This document shows positions 38,635 to 47,711 of a DNA stretch of 64,000 bases, piece by piece (position 1 is the first letter of the stretch; every line of letters begins with the position of its first letter). The translations under genes were made by a program, and so were the position numbers. The DNA comes from an uncultured Sphingorhabdus sp. Lineage in GTDB: Bacteria; Pseudomonadota; Alphaproteobacteria; Sphingomonadales; Sphingomonadaceae. Under the pieces are notes generated by a model. It was given only the letters and a program-made list of their open reading frames with translations. It had not been told where the DNA came from and did not search any database. The stretch is taken from positions 1,116,001 through 1,180,000 of the forward strand of contig CANMXN010000001.1 of the NCBI GenBank assembly GCA_947501885.1, written 5' to 3'.

Positions 38635-39528
38635 ATGTTGCACAAATGGAAAATATTTACCCTTGCCGCTGCGCTAATCATTCAACCGCAATTTGCCTTT
38701 GCCCAAGATGATAATATCGAACGGCGTGTCAATAAACTTGAAAAAGAGGTAAAAGCGGTACAGCGTAAAGTGTTCCCGCAAGGGTCTAATCGTTTTTTTG
38801 AACCCGAGATCGCACCCGAAATAGCCAATCCTGTGAATCGCCAAAGTCAGAATACAGAGAATGCAGCTGTAAGTGATTTGCTTGGTCGCGTCACAGCCTT
38901 AGAAGAACAATTGGCGACCATGACAGGGCAAATTGAACAACAACAATTTCAAATGCGCAATGTTGAAACGAAATTAGCCAAATTAGATGCAGCGCTTAAA
39001 AGCCAGCAAACATCTACACTAGCAGCAGAAACTGATACCGCTACTGTTGCGGAAACACCGGCCAGTCAACCCGCCACAACCTCAGCGTCATCAACACGCC
39101 GTGATGCTGTCGCTGCAATCGAAATTCCCGACACAGGTAATGCTTTTGATGATAGTTACAATTATGGCTTCAGACTTTGGGACAAAAAATTCTATCCCGA
39201 AGCTCAAGTGCAATTACAAGAGACAATCGACACTTATCCCAACCACTCAAGGGTAAGTTTTGCTCGCAACCTATTAGGCCGTGCATGGCTGGATGATAAT
39301 AAGCCTACTACCGCTGCTAAGATATTTTATGACAATTATAAAGATGATCCACGCGGCGGTAGAGCGCCCGACAGCCTCTATTTCTTGGGTGCAGCTCTTG
39401 CAAGTATGAAAGAGTTTTCCAAGGCATGCGAAGCCTATGACCAATTAGAAAGCGCTTACCCTGAAATTGCAGCAGCGCGCCTAGCTAACCGCTTAAGCAG
39501 TGGCCGAAGCGCTGCTAAATGCTCATAG
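38635..39528 (+). CDS. cpoB: Cell-division coordinator CpoB (YbgF)
   Basis: Periplasmic Tol-Pal-associated protein that couples peptidoglycan synthesis to outer-membrane constriction. I chose the ATG at 38635 because GGAGA lies five bases upstream and it yields the signal MLHKWKIFTLAAALIIQPQFAFAQ; the longer frame would begin with a TTG and no signal. A coiled coil for trimerisation follows (about 27-60, IERRVNKLEKEVKAVQRKV), then a second coil, a Ser/Thr/Ala linker and C-terminal TPR repeats (about 175-297, with YPEAQVQLQETIDTYPNH). tilS starts 21 bases later. tolQRAB and pal are not in the window. Confidence 0.92.
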   Translation: MLHKWKIFTLAAALIIQPQFAFAQDDNIERRVNKLEKEVKAVQRKVFPQGSNRFFEPEIAPEIANPVNRQSQNTENAAVSDLLGRVTALEEQLATMTGQIEQQQFQMRNVETKLAKLDAALKSQQTSTLAAETDTATVAETPASQPATTSASSTRRDAVAAIEIPDTGNAFDDSYNYGFRLWDKKFYPEAQVQLQETIDTYPNHSRVSFARNLLGRAWLDDNKPTTAAKIFYDNYKDDPRGGRAPDSLYFLGAALASMKEFSKACEAYDQLESAYPEIAAARLANRLSSGRSAAKCS

Positions 39529-39549
39529 TGCATCAAGATAGATTGCATC

Positions 39550-40542
39550 ATGCATATTCAAGCAGAATTGCAATCTAAGCTATGTCGCTTAACGGGTTAT
39601 AATGGTCAAGGCAAAGCTCCCAAAATAGGCCTTGCTGTTTCGGGCGGCCCCGACAGTCTAGCCTTATTATGGCTGATGAAAAAATATTATAATGGCACGA
39701 TATGCGCCGCTACTGTGGATCATGGGCTGCGCATAGAGGCACGGCAAGAAGCCGCTCATGTTGCCGTCATTTGTGCCTCCCAAAATATCACGCACAATAT
39801 TTTGCACCCTGAGACAGCGATTAGTGGTAATATCCAATCGAAAGCGCGCGAAGCACGTTATGCTTTGTTACAAAAATGGGCATTGGAAAATGATTGTGAT
39901 TTTTTGGCAACCGCGCATCATGCCGATGATCAACTTGAAACGATAATCATGCGCCTTAATCGCGGTAGCGGCGTTTCTGGATTAGCCTCTATCCGCGAAC
40001 GTAATGGCAATATTATTCGGCCGCTTCTGTCTTTTCATAAGTCTGATTTGATCAAAGTCTGCGAAGATGCTGATCTCCCATATATCGAAGATCCTAGCAA
40101 TGATGAGGATGATTATGACCGCGTACGGGTCAGAAAATGGCTAGCACATATCAATAATGTGAGAGTATCCAATGAATTAGAAACTTTATTTCATAGCAAA
40201 ATGGTACAAAAATCAGCACAAAATCTAGCGCATGCGGAGCAGGCTCTACAATATAGTGCAGAAAATTTAGCAGATTTAAGGCTTACGAAACGCGATAATA
40301 TAATATTATTAGATGCTGCTGATCTGCCATATGAATATATCCGCAGACTCTTATTAATCGCACTACGGCAATTATCTCCCGATATATCACCGCGCGGCGA
40401 AGCTATGGATAATCTTATTACGTCATTGAAAAGTAACACAATATCAATGATTGCAGATATCAAATGCACGCCGCAAAACAACAATAATGGAGACAGTAAA
40501 TTAATTTGGCGGTTAGAATTGGCTCCACCTAGACGCCATTAA
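39550..40542 (+). CDS. tilS: tRNA(Ile)-lysidine synthetase
   Basis: Modifies C34 of tRNA-Ile(CAU) to lysidine so that it reads AUA. PP-loop motif SGGPDSLALLWLM is near residue 33, with the family segments AATVDHGLRIEARQEA, ATAHHADDQLETIIMRLNRG and the substrate loop GLASIRERNGNIIRPLL. At 330 residues it is the short form lacking the C-terminal TilS domain of E. coli (432). It is sandwiched between cpoB and ftsH on the same strand; tilS-ftsH adjacency is widespread. Confidence 0.95.
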   Translation: MHIQAELQSKLCRLTGYNGQGKAPKIGLAVSGGPDSLALLWLMKKYYNGTICAATVDHGLRIEARQEAAHVAVICASQNITHNILHPETAISGNIQSKAREARYALLQKWALENDCDFLATAHHADDQLETIIMRLNRGSGVSGLASIRERNGNIIRPLLSFHKSDLIKVCEDADLPYIEDPSNDEDDYDRVRVRKWLAHINNVRVSNELETLFHSKMVQKSAQNLAHAEQALQYSAENLADLRLTKRDNIILLDAADLPYEYIRRLLLIALRQLSPDISPRGEAMDNLITSLKSNTISMIADIKCTPQNNNNGDSKLIWRLELAPPRRH

Positions 40543-40630
40543 TGAAATATATTATGGCTTATACAGAGATTATTCATATTATTTGTCGATAAGTGTGACA
40601 GATAAATTAACGTAGAAAACTGCACTATTA

Positions 40631-40671
40631 ATATTGTTTTTCACAATATCCGTCTTACATTGCATATGTAA
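40631..40671. promoter_or_regulatory. Two small palindromes in the ftsH leader
   Basis: ATATTGT-TTTTC-ACAATAT (40631-40649) and TTACAT-TGCAT-ATGTAA (40655-40671) are both perfect inverted repeats with 7- and 6-bp arms. They lie 20-61 bases before the ftsH ATG. AT-rich arms that would melt with heat are compatible with a temperature-sensitive leader, but operator or chance are equally possible. Confidence 0.35.
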
Positions 40672-40691
40672 TATTTTAAGGTTGAACGAAG

Positions 40692-42635
40692 ATGAACGAC
40701 GAACAGGAACCAAAAGGCAATCCATTGATGAAAAGCATGGCCATATGGGGTGCTATCATTTTAGCATTGATGCTCATCATGACAGCGTTGGGTGGCAATT
40801 CAGCCGATAATGGTGATGGCGTTAGCTATTCAACCTTTCGTTCACAAGTAGAAAGCGGCAATGTGAAATCAGTCGTCATTACTGAGGACAAAATTGTCGG
40901 TGAGACCAATGATGGCCGAAAAATATCAACCGTCCCAATCGAGGGCGACACCAAATTCTATGAATTGCTCAATGACAAAGGCGTTGATATTCAAGCGCAA
41001 GCAAAAGAAGGCCCAAGCATCCTATTGCTCTTCTTATATCAAGCGCTGCCCTTTATTTTGATCCTTGGCATCGCATTTTTTGTATTGCGACAAATGCAAA
41101 AAGGCGGCGGCGGCGGCGCGATGAGTTTTGGCAAATCCAAAGCCAAAATGCTCACCGAGAAGCATGGCAAAGTCACATTCGCCGATGTAGCAGGTATTGA
41201 TGAAGCGCGCGAGGAATTAGAAGAAATTGTTGAGTTTTTGAAAGATTCTCAAAAATTCTCTCGCCTTGGCGGTAAAATCCCCAAAGGCGCCTTGCTAGTT
41301 GGTTCACCAGGCACAGGTAAAACATTATTAGCCCGCGCTATCGCTGGTGAAGCAGGCGTACCTTTCTTTACCATATCAGGTTCTGATTTTGTCGAAATGT
41401 TCGTTGGTGTTGGTGCATCACGCGTGCGTGATATGTTTGAACAAGCCAAAAAAAATGCGCCCTGTATTTTGTTCATTGACGAGATTGATGCCGTAGGCCG
41501 CTCACGCGGCGGCGGCGTTGGCAACCAAAATGATGAACGCGAGCAAACATTAAACCAGCTTTTGGTTGAGATGGATGGTTTTGAAGCCAATGAAGGCATC
41601 ATCATCATTGCCGCGACCAACCGTCCCGACGTGCTTGATCCTGCTTTGCTACGCCCTGGTCGTTTCGACCGTCAAGTCGTTGTGCCGCACCCTGATATTA
41701 AGGGCCGTAAAATGATTTTGGACGTCCATATGAAAAAAGTTCCTTTGGCACCTGATGTCGATGCCCATGTTATTGCGCGCGGCACACCAGGTTTCTCTGG
41801 TGCAGAGCTTGCCAACCTTGTCAATGAAGCGGCTTTATTGGCCGCACGCCGTAACAAAAAATTGGTGGCGATGAGCGAATTTGAAGAAGCCAAAGACAAG
41901 GTCATGATGGGCACCGAACGCAAATCTATGGTGATGAGCGAAGATGAAAAGAAAATGACCGCTTACCACGAAGCAGGTCATGCCGTGGTCGGTTTCTTTG
42001 AACCCGCAGCAGATCCAATCCACAAGGCGACTATCATCCCGCGTGGACGCGCCTTGGGTATGGTAATGCAACTGCCCGAGAAAGATCAAACATCGATGCA
42101 CCTTGACCAAATGCATGCGAGAATTTCCATCTTCATGGCAGGGCAAATCGCGGAAAAGCTTATCTTTGGCAAAGACCGTGTATCCGCTGGTGCTTCCAGC
42201 GATATTCAAGGAGCCACGAATATTGCAACGGCGATGGTGACACAATGGGGACTATCGAAATTAGGCCCCGTGCAATATGAGCAACAAGGTCAGAATTATC
42301 TGGGACAAAGCGGTTCACAACGCCGCCCAATGTCCAATGAAACCGCGCAAGCTATTGATGATGAGATTAAAGCGATATTGGATAAAGGCTATAAACGTTC
42401 TGAGTCCTTGCTCAAAAAGCATGACAAAGCCTTTCACCGTGTGGCTGAAGGATTACTTGAATATGAAACTTTGAGCGGTGACGATATTAAGATATTAATC
42501 GAGGGTGGCAAAATTCAGCGTGACCCTATTGATTCAAGCCCAACCTTACCGCCAGCAGATATTGGCTCTATTATACCAAAATCTGGCAAAGGCAAATCAG
42601 GATCTGCATCTGGTGCAAATCCGCAACCTACATAA
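40692..42635 (+). CDS. ftsH: ATP-dependent zinc metalloprotease FtsH
   Basis: Membrane-bound AAA+ protease that degrades misfolded membrane proteins and regulators. Two N-terminal helices ([17 protein letters not shown] and [20 protein letters not shown]) bracket a periplasmic domain. The AAA module has Walker A GSPGTGKT (Ser where many have Pro), Walker [13 protein letters not shown] and the second region of homology [20 protein letters not shown]. The protease zinc site is HEAGH, about residue 430. 647 residues is standard. AAGG lies about 9 bases before the ATG. Confidence 0.98.
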   Translation: MNDEQEPKGNPLMKSMAIWGAIILALMLIMTALGGNSADNGDGVSYSTFRSQVESGNVKSVVITEDKIVGETNDGRKISTVPIEGDTKFYELLNDKGVDIQAQAKEGPSILLLFLYQALPFILILGIAFFVLRQMQKGGGGGAMSFGKSKAKMLTEKHGKVTFADVAGIDEAREELEEIVEFLKDSQKFSRLGGKIPKGALLVGSPGTGKTLLARAIAGEAGVPFFTISGSDFVEMFVGVGASRVRDMFEQAKKNAPCILFIDEIDAVGRSRGGGVGNQNDEREQTLNQLLVEMDGFEANEGIIIIAATNRPDVLDPALLRPGRFDRQVVVPHPDIKGRKMILDVHMKKVPLAPDVDAHVIARGTPGFSGAELANLVNEAALLAARRNKKLVAMSEFEEAKDKVMMGTERKSMVMSEDEKKMTAYHEAGHAVVGFFEPAADPIHKATIIPRGRALGMVMQLPEKDQTSMHLDQMHARISIFMAGQIAEKLIFGKDRVSAGASSDIQGATNIATAMVTQWGLSKLGPVQYEQQGQNYLGQSGSQRRPMSNETAQAIDDEIKAILDKGYKRSESLLKKHDKAFHRVAEGLLEYETLSGDDIKILIEGGKIQRDPIDSSPTLPPADIGSIIPKSGKGKSGSASGANPQPT

Positions 42636-42672
42636 AAATGGCATATCCTGCATATTTGGCTATTACCCATCG

Positions 42673-43041
42673 GTGATAGCCAAAACCTTATTGGCCAGCC
42701 TATTCATTATTGCGCATTCAGCACAAGCGCAGAGTAATAACAATGCTGACATATTCTATATTAAAGCCGTAAAGCTTGAACGGCTTGGCATCCGCGCACC
42801 GCTTGACCCAAACTTTAAAAGTGTCATCTCACAAGCCAAGAGATCATTTAAAATCACCGAGACGCGCAATAATGTTGCTGCAAAAAAAGGGGCACCGCTC
42901 TATTGCCGCAAAAAAGATCAGAATATGTCACCGCGCGAACTGCTCGCACAGATGCGCAAAATACCCAAAATCAAACGCCAAAGAATGAGCTTAACCCAAG
43001 CTTTTTTAATTATCGCTAAACGTAAATATCCTTGCCGATAA
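42673..43041 (+). CDS. Small exported protein of unknown function
   Basis: 122 residues if the GTG at 42673 is the start; this gives a clean signal peptide MIAKTLLASLFIIAHSAQA, cleaved before QSNNN. The frame continues upstream into ftsH (GTG at 42613) but the upstream part makes no sense as a signal. The mature protein is basic, with NADIFYIKAVKLERLGIRAP near the start, two cysteines (LYCRKK and the terminal KYPCR) that could pair, and PRELLAQMRKIPKI, SLTQAFLIIAKRKYP helices. I recall similar short proteins ending in K(R/K)YPC in sphingomonads, but no function. It follows ftsH by 37 bases and may be co-transcribed. Confidence 0.65.
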   Translation: MIAKTLLASLFIIAHSAQAQSNNNADIFYIKAVKLERLGIRAPLDPNFKSVISQAKRSFKITETRNNVAAKKGAPLYCRKKDQNMSPRELLAQMRKIPKIKRQRMSLTQAFLIIAKRKYPCR

Positions 43042-43121
43042 CAATAATCATATGCTCGATATGGTGTAGATAATATTTCAGCAATTTTAGAGATTTATGA
43101 TTTTCTCACTGTTCTACACAT

Positions 43122-43146
43122 AAAAAAGGCCGCGCAAATGGCGGCC
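43122..43146 (-). terminator. Intrinsic terminator of rpoZ
   Basis: On the minus strand: GGCCGC-CATTTGC-GCGGCC followed by six T residues (the A-run at 43122-43127 on the plus strand). It lies about 25 bases after the rpoZ stop. Confidence 0.85.
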
Positions 43147-43170
43147 CATTCAATAATGATGCGCAAAAGC

Positions 43171-43521
43171 TTATTTGGCGCGATCATAGTCACGAGCAAC
43201 ACCTGCCGTGCGGACAGGAGCAGCTGCAGTTAAACGCAAGGCTTCTGCTGATTGTGACAAAGAACCAATTTCATCAGGCATTTCATCATCATCAATTTGC
43301 AATTTCTGATGCGATTGGATCAAACCTTCTTCCAAATCATCGGGACGAATAGTTTCTTCGGCAATTTCACGTAGCGCCACAACAGGGTTTTTATCACGAT
43401 CACGTTCTAAAGTAATCTCGCTACCACCAGATATTTCACGGGCGCGTTCCGCAGCAACCAACACCAAATCAAATCTATTGGTAACTTTATCAATACAATC
43501 TTCGACTGTTACGCGCGCCAT
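43171..43521 (-). CDS. rpoZ: RNA polymerase omega subunit
   Basis: Small subunit that aids assembly of the beta' subunit and, with it, binds ppGpp. The ATG at 43521 ([20 protein letters not shown]) is preferred: AGGA lies seven bases upstream, while the frame's earlier start is a GTG two codons up. The conserved core continues [13 protein letters not shown] and [11 protein letters not shown]; the remaining residues (about 70-116) form a longer acidic tail typical of alphaproteobacteria. Usually next to spoT/rel; here it stands alone, ending in a terminator. Confidence 0.95.
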   Translation of the reverse strand: MARVTVEDCIDKVTNRFDLVLVAAERAREISGGSEITLERDRDKNPVVALREIAEETIRPDDLEEGLIQSHQKLQIDDDEMPDEIGSLSQSAEALRLTAAAPVRTAGVARDYDRAK

Positions 43522-43590
43522 ATGCACATCCTATCATTTATGGAAAGAAGAAGCCTCTAGAATCATATCTGTTCAATGTCAATCAAAACT

Positions 43591-44217
43591 CTATTTCTTC
43601 CAACCCCAAAATAGATGACATGGTAAAATGTTCCAGACCGAAAAACCATTATCAATATGCCCGAAATAAGGTTCCATAAAATCACGGGCCTTTACGCGAA
43701 ATTGATACACCAAAAATGCCCCGCCCGATTGAATAGCTTTGCCTGTTTCTCTGGCAATAACATCACCCAAATCACCTGGTAAAGTCGAGAAGGGTAAGCC
43801 CGATAATATATAATTTGCATGATCAAATCCGTTGCTATGGATAATTTCATTCACATCAGCAGCCGATCCTTGCACTGCAATAAAGCGGCTATCTTTTATT
43901 GTACGCTGCAAATAATCGATAAAATCAGGATTAAGGTCAATCACGATCAATGTCGCATCGGGCTTCATATGGTCCAAAACAGGTTGGCAAAATGTACCAA
44001 CACCTGGGCCATATTCGACAAATAGATCACATTCATCCCATTTCACAGGTGCGAGCATTTTGTTGACCGTTGATTGCGATGAAGGGATTATGGAACCGAC
44101 CATCACGGGATGCTTGATAAAGCCTTTAAAAAATACACCCCAAGGGCCAAAAAATCGAGAAATTTTGCTTTTAATACGCGATACATAATTCTCTTTTGCT
44201 AGAGATATATTGTTCAT
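43591..44217 (-). CDS. PmtA-like phospholipid N-methyltransferase
   Basis: Class I SAM methyltransferase of the COG3963 group, which methylates phosphatidylethanolamine towards phosphatidylcholine. Motif I is EYGPGVGTFCQPVL, preceded by the family-typical PVMVGSIIPSS and followed by the acidic SAM loop LIVIDLNPDFIDYLQ. The later motif NYILSGLPFSTLPGDLGD resembles the rRNA adenine dimethylase-like proteins of this group. 208 residues fits. It is a single gene divergent from the monooxygenase-fold gene. Enzyme class is firm; exact lipid substrate inferred. Confidence 0.82.
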   Translation of the reverse strand: MNNISLAKENYVSRIKSKISRFFGPWGVFFKGFIKHPVMVGSIIPSSQSTVNKMLAPVKWDECDLFVEYGPGVGTFCQPVLDHMKPDATLIVIDLNPDFIDYLQRTIKDSRFIAVQGSAADVNEIIHSNGFDHANYILSGLPFSTLPGDLGDVIARETGKAIQSGGAFLVYQFRVKARDFMEPYFGHIDNGFSVWNILPCHLFWGWKK

Positions 44218-44387
44218 AGATTCTTCTGCTTTACCTTAGGGAATATTGCTATTGAAAGTGTAATGTCACGATATGCTATTATAATGCAAACAGTTTTCCC
44301 TGATTATATCATTATTTCTAATAACGCTTTTGATAATAATACCATCATTATTGTGCAACACTTGCAGCATTCTTGCTCATCTGCCAC

Positions 44388-44735
44388 ATGAAGAGAATGA
44401 GCATTTACCCCAAAAATATTATCGCTGTTATCTTTTCGGCTCAGCGCAATGATAATGATCAAAAAGGCTATGATGAAGCGGCAACGGCTATGGTGAAATT
44501 GGCCAAGCAGCAAGAAGGGTTTCTTGGTATTGATAGCAGCAGAGATCAAAATGGTTATGGCATCACCATCAGCTATTGGCGCAATGAAGAAGCCGCCAAA
44601 GCATGGCGCGATAATGAGCAACACAGCGCCATACGCGATAAAGGTCGCAGCATTTGGTATGACCATTATTCATTGCAGGTTGCAAAAATAGAGCAATCTT
44701 ATGATTGGAAAAAGCGAGTGCCAAACAGTGAGTGA
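44388..44735 (+). CDS. Antibiotic-biosynthesis-monooxygenase-fold protein
   Basis: Small ABM-domain (dimeric ferredoxin-like) protein of about 115 residues: IIAVIFSAQRN, YDEAATAMVKLAKQQEGFLG, GITISYWRNEEAAKAWRDN EQH-type helix and WYDHYSLQVAKIE. Members include monooxygenases and haem-degrading or stress proteins, so function is open. ATG at 44388 chosen; ATG at 44397 (MSIYPKNIIAV) is equally possible, and the frame before that opens with TTG. The MFS gene overlaps its 3' end, so both are probably one transcript. Confidence 0.8.
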   Translation: MKRMSIYPKNIIAVIFSAQRNDNDQKGYDEAATAMVKLAKQQEGFLGIDSSRDQNGYGITISYWRNEEAAKAWRDNEQHSAIRDKGRSIWYDHYSLQVAKIEQSYDWKKRVPNSE

Positions 44736-46047
44736 AGCGACTGAAGATGCTATAAAGTCCGATGCAATCATACCAACGGAGAGATTAGCCTTATTGTTCA
44801 TGGTGATGATGATCACCGCTGCTGGCAATACGGCTATGAACTCCACCCTTCCCGCTATATCGGCTACGCTTAATATATCTGATATATGGGTAAGTTTGGC
44901 CTTTAGCTGGTCCGCTATTTTATGGGTATATATGGCTCCTAAATGGGCCAGGCTTTCCGATAAACGCGGCCGTAAAGCGCTTATGTCGCTTGGGCTAGTG
45001 GGTTTTATTGCATCAACAGGGCTATGCGGGCTTATCTTATGGTTTGGTTTAAATGGCATCATTGGCGCAACGCTCACCTTCATATTATTCGCTATTTTTA
45101 GAAGCCTATATGGCGCCTTAGGGTCTGCAGCCCCACCAGCGATCCAAGCTTATGTTGCCGCCCGCACACAAAGGTCTGAACGCACCAAAGCTCTATCTTT
45201 GCTTGCTTCTTCCTTTGGCCTAGGAACGGTTATTGGCCCAGCAGTTGCCCACTACCTCATTTTTCAACCCTTTGGTTTGGCCGGTCCAATGGTCTGTTTC
45301 GCCATTATTGCTATTGTCTGTATATTGGTACTGAAATTTAGATTGCCGCAAGATACTCCACAATTTCAAGCACGTGGAACGGTTACGGCCTATCCATCAG
45401 GCGGTTCTACTCAACCAGTCAATGAGGAAGAGCAAGAAGACAATAGCGATCATAATATCGTAAAATTGAAATGGCGAGACAAACGTTTTGCTATTTGGCT
45501 ATGGACAGGTCTTATCGGCGGTCATAGCCAAGCCATGCTACTCGGTGTCATTGGGTTTTTGGTGCGTGACCGTTTGGGCCTTGCCGATGATCCCGTAGCA
45601 ACCGTTGAAGCCATCGGCACCGTTATGCTCATTGGCGCGATGGCAACCTTAATCGCACAATGGGGCATTATCCCAATCTTTTCTCTTTCATCAGCCAATG
45701 CTGTGTCATGGGGTTTTATATTGGCTATATTGGGGTTATTTTTGGTTGCTATTGGTGATAATATCAGCACCATAAGCACAGGCTTTGCCCTCGCATCACT
45801 GGGCTTTGGATTGTTCAGGCCAGGTTTCACATCGGGTACATCGCTGGCGGTGAGCAAAAGAGAACAAGGCGATGTCGCAGGCAAAACCGCTTCCATCAAC
45901 GGCGCCGCTTATATTTTTGCGCCCGCCCTTGGCGTCGCCCTTTATGGTATCAATGAGTATCTGTGCTTTGCTATCATGGCAGGGTCGCTATTCATCCTGA
46001 CGCTTTGGAGCTGGAAACCGATGCGGCACGAAGCTAATACTGTGTAA
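44701..46047 (+). CDS. Major facilitator superfamily transporter
   Basis: Twelve-helix transporter of 448 residues, DHA1-type: AAGNTAMNSTLPAISATLNI in helix 1, the loop 2-3 motif ARLSDKRGRKALM (MFS motif A) and a long acidic central loop (QPVNEEEQEDNSDHN). It overlaps the preceding gene by 35 bases if the ATG at 44701 is used; GTG at 44728 is an alternative start with an 8-base overlap. Motif C-like SSFGLGTVIGPAVA suggests drug export, but substrate is unknown. The ABM protein upstream may act on the same compound (inference). Confidence 0.88.
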   Translation: MIGKSECQTVSEATEDAIKSDAIIPTERLALLFMVMMITAAGNTAMNSTLPAISATLNISDIWVSLAFSWSAILWVYMAPKWARLSDKRGRKALMSLGLVGFIASTGLCGLILWFGLNGIIGATLTFILFAIFRSLYGALGSAAPPAIQAYVAARTQRSERTKALSLLASSFGLGTVIGPAVAHYLIFQPFGLAGPMVCFAIIAIVCILVLKFRLPQDTPQFQARGTVTAYPSGGSTQPVNEEEQEDNSDHNIVKLKWRDKRFAIWLWTGLIGGHSQAMLLGVIGFLVRDRLGLADDPVATVEAIGTVMLIGAMATLIAQWGIIPIFSLSSANAVSWGFILAILGLFLVAIGDNISTISTGFALASLGFGLFRPGFTSGTSLAVSKREQGDVAGKTASINGAAYIFAPALGVALYGINEYLCFAIMAGSLFILTLWSWKPMRHEANTV

Positions 46048-46139
46048 AATTATCTTATAGCGATCACAAAACCCATCTAATAGATTGCATATTTTGCAAC
46101 TCTTCCTATATTATATAGAAATTACTGGATGAGAGAGAT

Positions 46140-47015
46140 ATGCGCCGCCTACCCCCATTACGATCATTAGAAGCCTTTGTTCGCGTGGGCAAATTGGGGT
46201 CCGCCAAAGCTGCAGCATCAGAACTTGCGCTATCGCCTCCTGCCCTAAGCCGCCGCATCAAGGCGCTTGAAGATTTCATGGGCAAGGCCTTGTTTGAACG
46301 CAAAGCCCAAGCGATGATTTTAAACGAAGATGGCAAGGCCCTATTAGATGAAGTATCGCCCGCGCTTGATGCGATGGCCATAGCCGTAGACCAGCTCACC
46401 AATAAAGGTGATGGTTTCAGATTACGCCTTGGTGTCTTGCCGCTGTTTGGATCACAGCGCCTAATACCCCGGCTGAGCGAGCTTAAAAAATTATATCCCA
46501 AATTGCATATTGACGTCGATACATCGGCCCATGCCGAAAATTTACTAGGCGATGTGGTAGACGCTGCCATCATTATTGCCGATCATGTTGACCCCAAATT
46601 ATACAGCGTCAAGCTTGATAAAAATTATGTCTATGCAATCACATCGCGTACATTGGCAAAAGAAAATAATATCACCAAACCAGAAGATTTGGCCCATGAG
46701 ACCATTTTGGTACATAGCGAGATGAAAAAAACCTTCAACGCTTGGCAAGAAAATATTGGTCTTCCGAAACTCACCTCTCTATCGGTTGATTATATGGATA
46801 GCGGCGCATTGATGCTCGAGGCGGCGGCGAATGGCCTCGGCGTTGCCATCATGCACGGCGGTCATTTCTCCGATGCCAAGGATGAGCGGCTTACCCGCTT
46901 GTTCGATTTTGAGGTAGAAAGCCCCTATAGCTATTGGTTCGTCTGCAAAGAAAGGGCGCTCAAACAACGCAGCGTGCGTATTTTTCATGATTGGCTGATC
47001 AAGGCCAATTTATAA
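46140..47015 (+). CDS. LysR-family transcriptional regulator (GcvA-like)
   Basis: 291 residues: an N-terminal winged HTH (RRLPPLRSLEAFVRVGKLGS ... ALSRRIKALEDFMGKALFER) and a C-terminal effector-binding domain (about 90-291). Sequence style LPPLRSLEAF is that of the GcvA/AmpR-like group. GAGAG bases precede the ATG. It lies 92 bases after the MFS gene on the same strand and may regulate it or a divergent target; LysR proteins usually control a neighbouring divergent gene, and none is present here. Confidence 0.9.
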   Translation: MRRLPPLRSLEAFVRVGKLGSAKAAASELALSPPALSRRIKALEDFMGKALFERKAQAMILNEDGKALLDEVSPALDAMAIAVDQLTNKGDGFRLRLGVLPLFGSQRLIPRLSELKKLYPKLHIDVDTSAHAENLLGDVVDAAIIIADHVDPKLYSVKLDKNYVYAITSRTLAKENNITKPEDLAHETILVHSEMKKTFNAWQENIGLPKLTSLSVDYMDSGALMLEAAANGLGVAIMHGGHFSDAKDERLTRLFDFEVESPYSYWFVCKERALKQRSVRIFHDWLIKANL

Positions 47016-47051
47016 TGATAAACCCTGCATAATCAAAACAACGCTACCCAT

Positions 47052-47080
47052 AAAAAACGGGCCATAAAGACCCGCTTTTA
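47052..47080. terminator. Bidirectional terminator candidate
   Basis: CGGG-CCATAAAGA-CCCG with an A-run before it and a T-run after it, between the convergent lysR and cyclophilin genes. The stem is only four to five bp, so efficiency is uncertain. Confidence 0.5.
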
Positions 47081-47112
47081 TTTATAATTTAGATATTATT
47101 ATTAAGCGTTTA

Positions 47113-47562
47113 TTATCCAACGCTCATAGATCTAATAACCGCTGGATTTGCGGGTGGCTCGCCTTTTGGCAGCGCATCAACATGTTCCATACCAGAGGTC
47201 ACTTCACCCCATGCGGTATATTGGCGGTCCAAGAAAGACGCATCGTCAAGGCAGATGAAAAATTGGCTGTTCGCGCTGTTAGGATCCATCGCCCGCGCCA
47301 TGGAACAAATGCCGCGCTGATGTGACAAATCGTTAAATTCAGCAGCAAGATCAGCTTCATTAGAGCCGCCTGTACCTGTGCCATGCGGGCAACCGCCTTG
47401 CGCCATAAACCCATCGATAACGCGGTGGAATTTTACGCCATCATAAAAACCATCACTGGCTAATTTGGTAATGCGCTCTACATGACCCGGTGCGAGATCG
47501 GGTCGTAATTTAATTTCGACATCGCCATGATCAAAATGGATCGTTAATTTTTCATGCGCCAT
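47113..47562 (-). CDS. Cyclophilin-type peptidyl-prolyl isomerase
   Basis: Cytoplasmic PPIase (no signal peptide) of 149 residues. The ATG at 47562 (MAHEKLTIHFDHGDVEIKLR) has GAGGGAA about 7 bases upstream; the frame extends five codons further to another ATG. The cyclophilin core is visible: FHRVIDGFMAQGGCPHGTGT, ICSMARAMDPNSANSQFFIC and YTAWGEVTSGMEHVD. The active-site Arg, Phe, Met and Gln (FHRVIDGFMAQGG) are kept. PpiB/PpiA-type naming is uncertain. Confidence 0.95.
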   Translation of the reverse strand: MAHEKLTIHFDHGDVEIKLRPDLAPGHVERITKLASDGFYDGVKFHRVIDGFMAQGGCPHGTGTGGSNEADLAAEFNDLSHQRGICSMARAMDPNSANSQFFICLDDASFLDRQYTAWGEVTSGMEHVDALPKGEPPANPAVIRSMSVG

Positions 47563-47711
47563 ATTATATTCCCTCATTATAGATATTATTTACTGTTCTG
47601 GCTTTCCATAAGATAAGTTTATCAAGATATAAACCAAAAACATTGCTTTTGATGGCTTATCCTCTATTTCTTGGGTAAAGCTACGGCAAGAAGCCATAAA
47701 GGGGGATCAAC

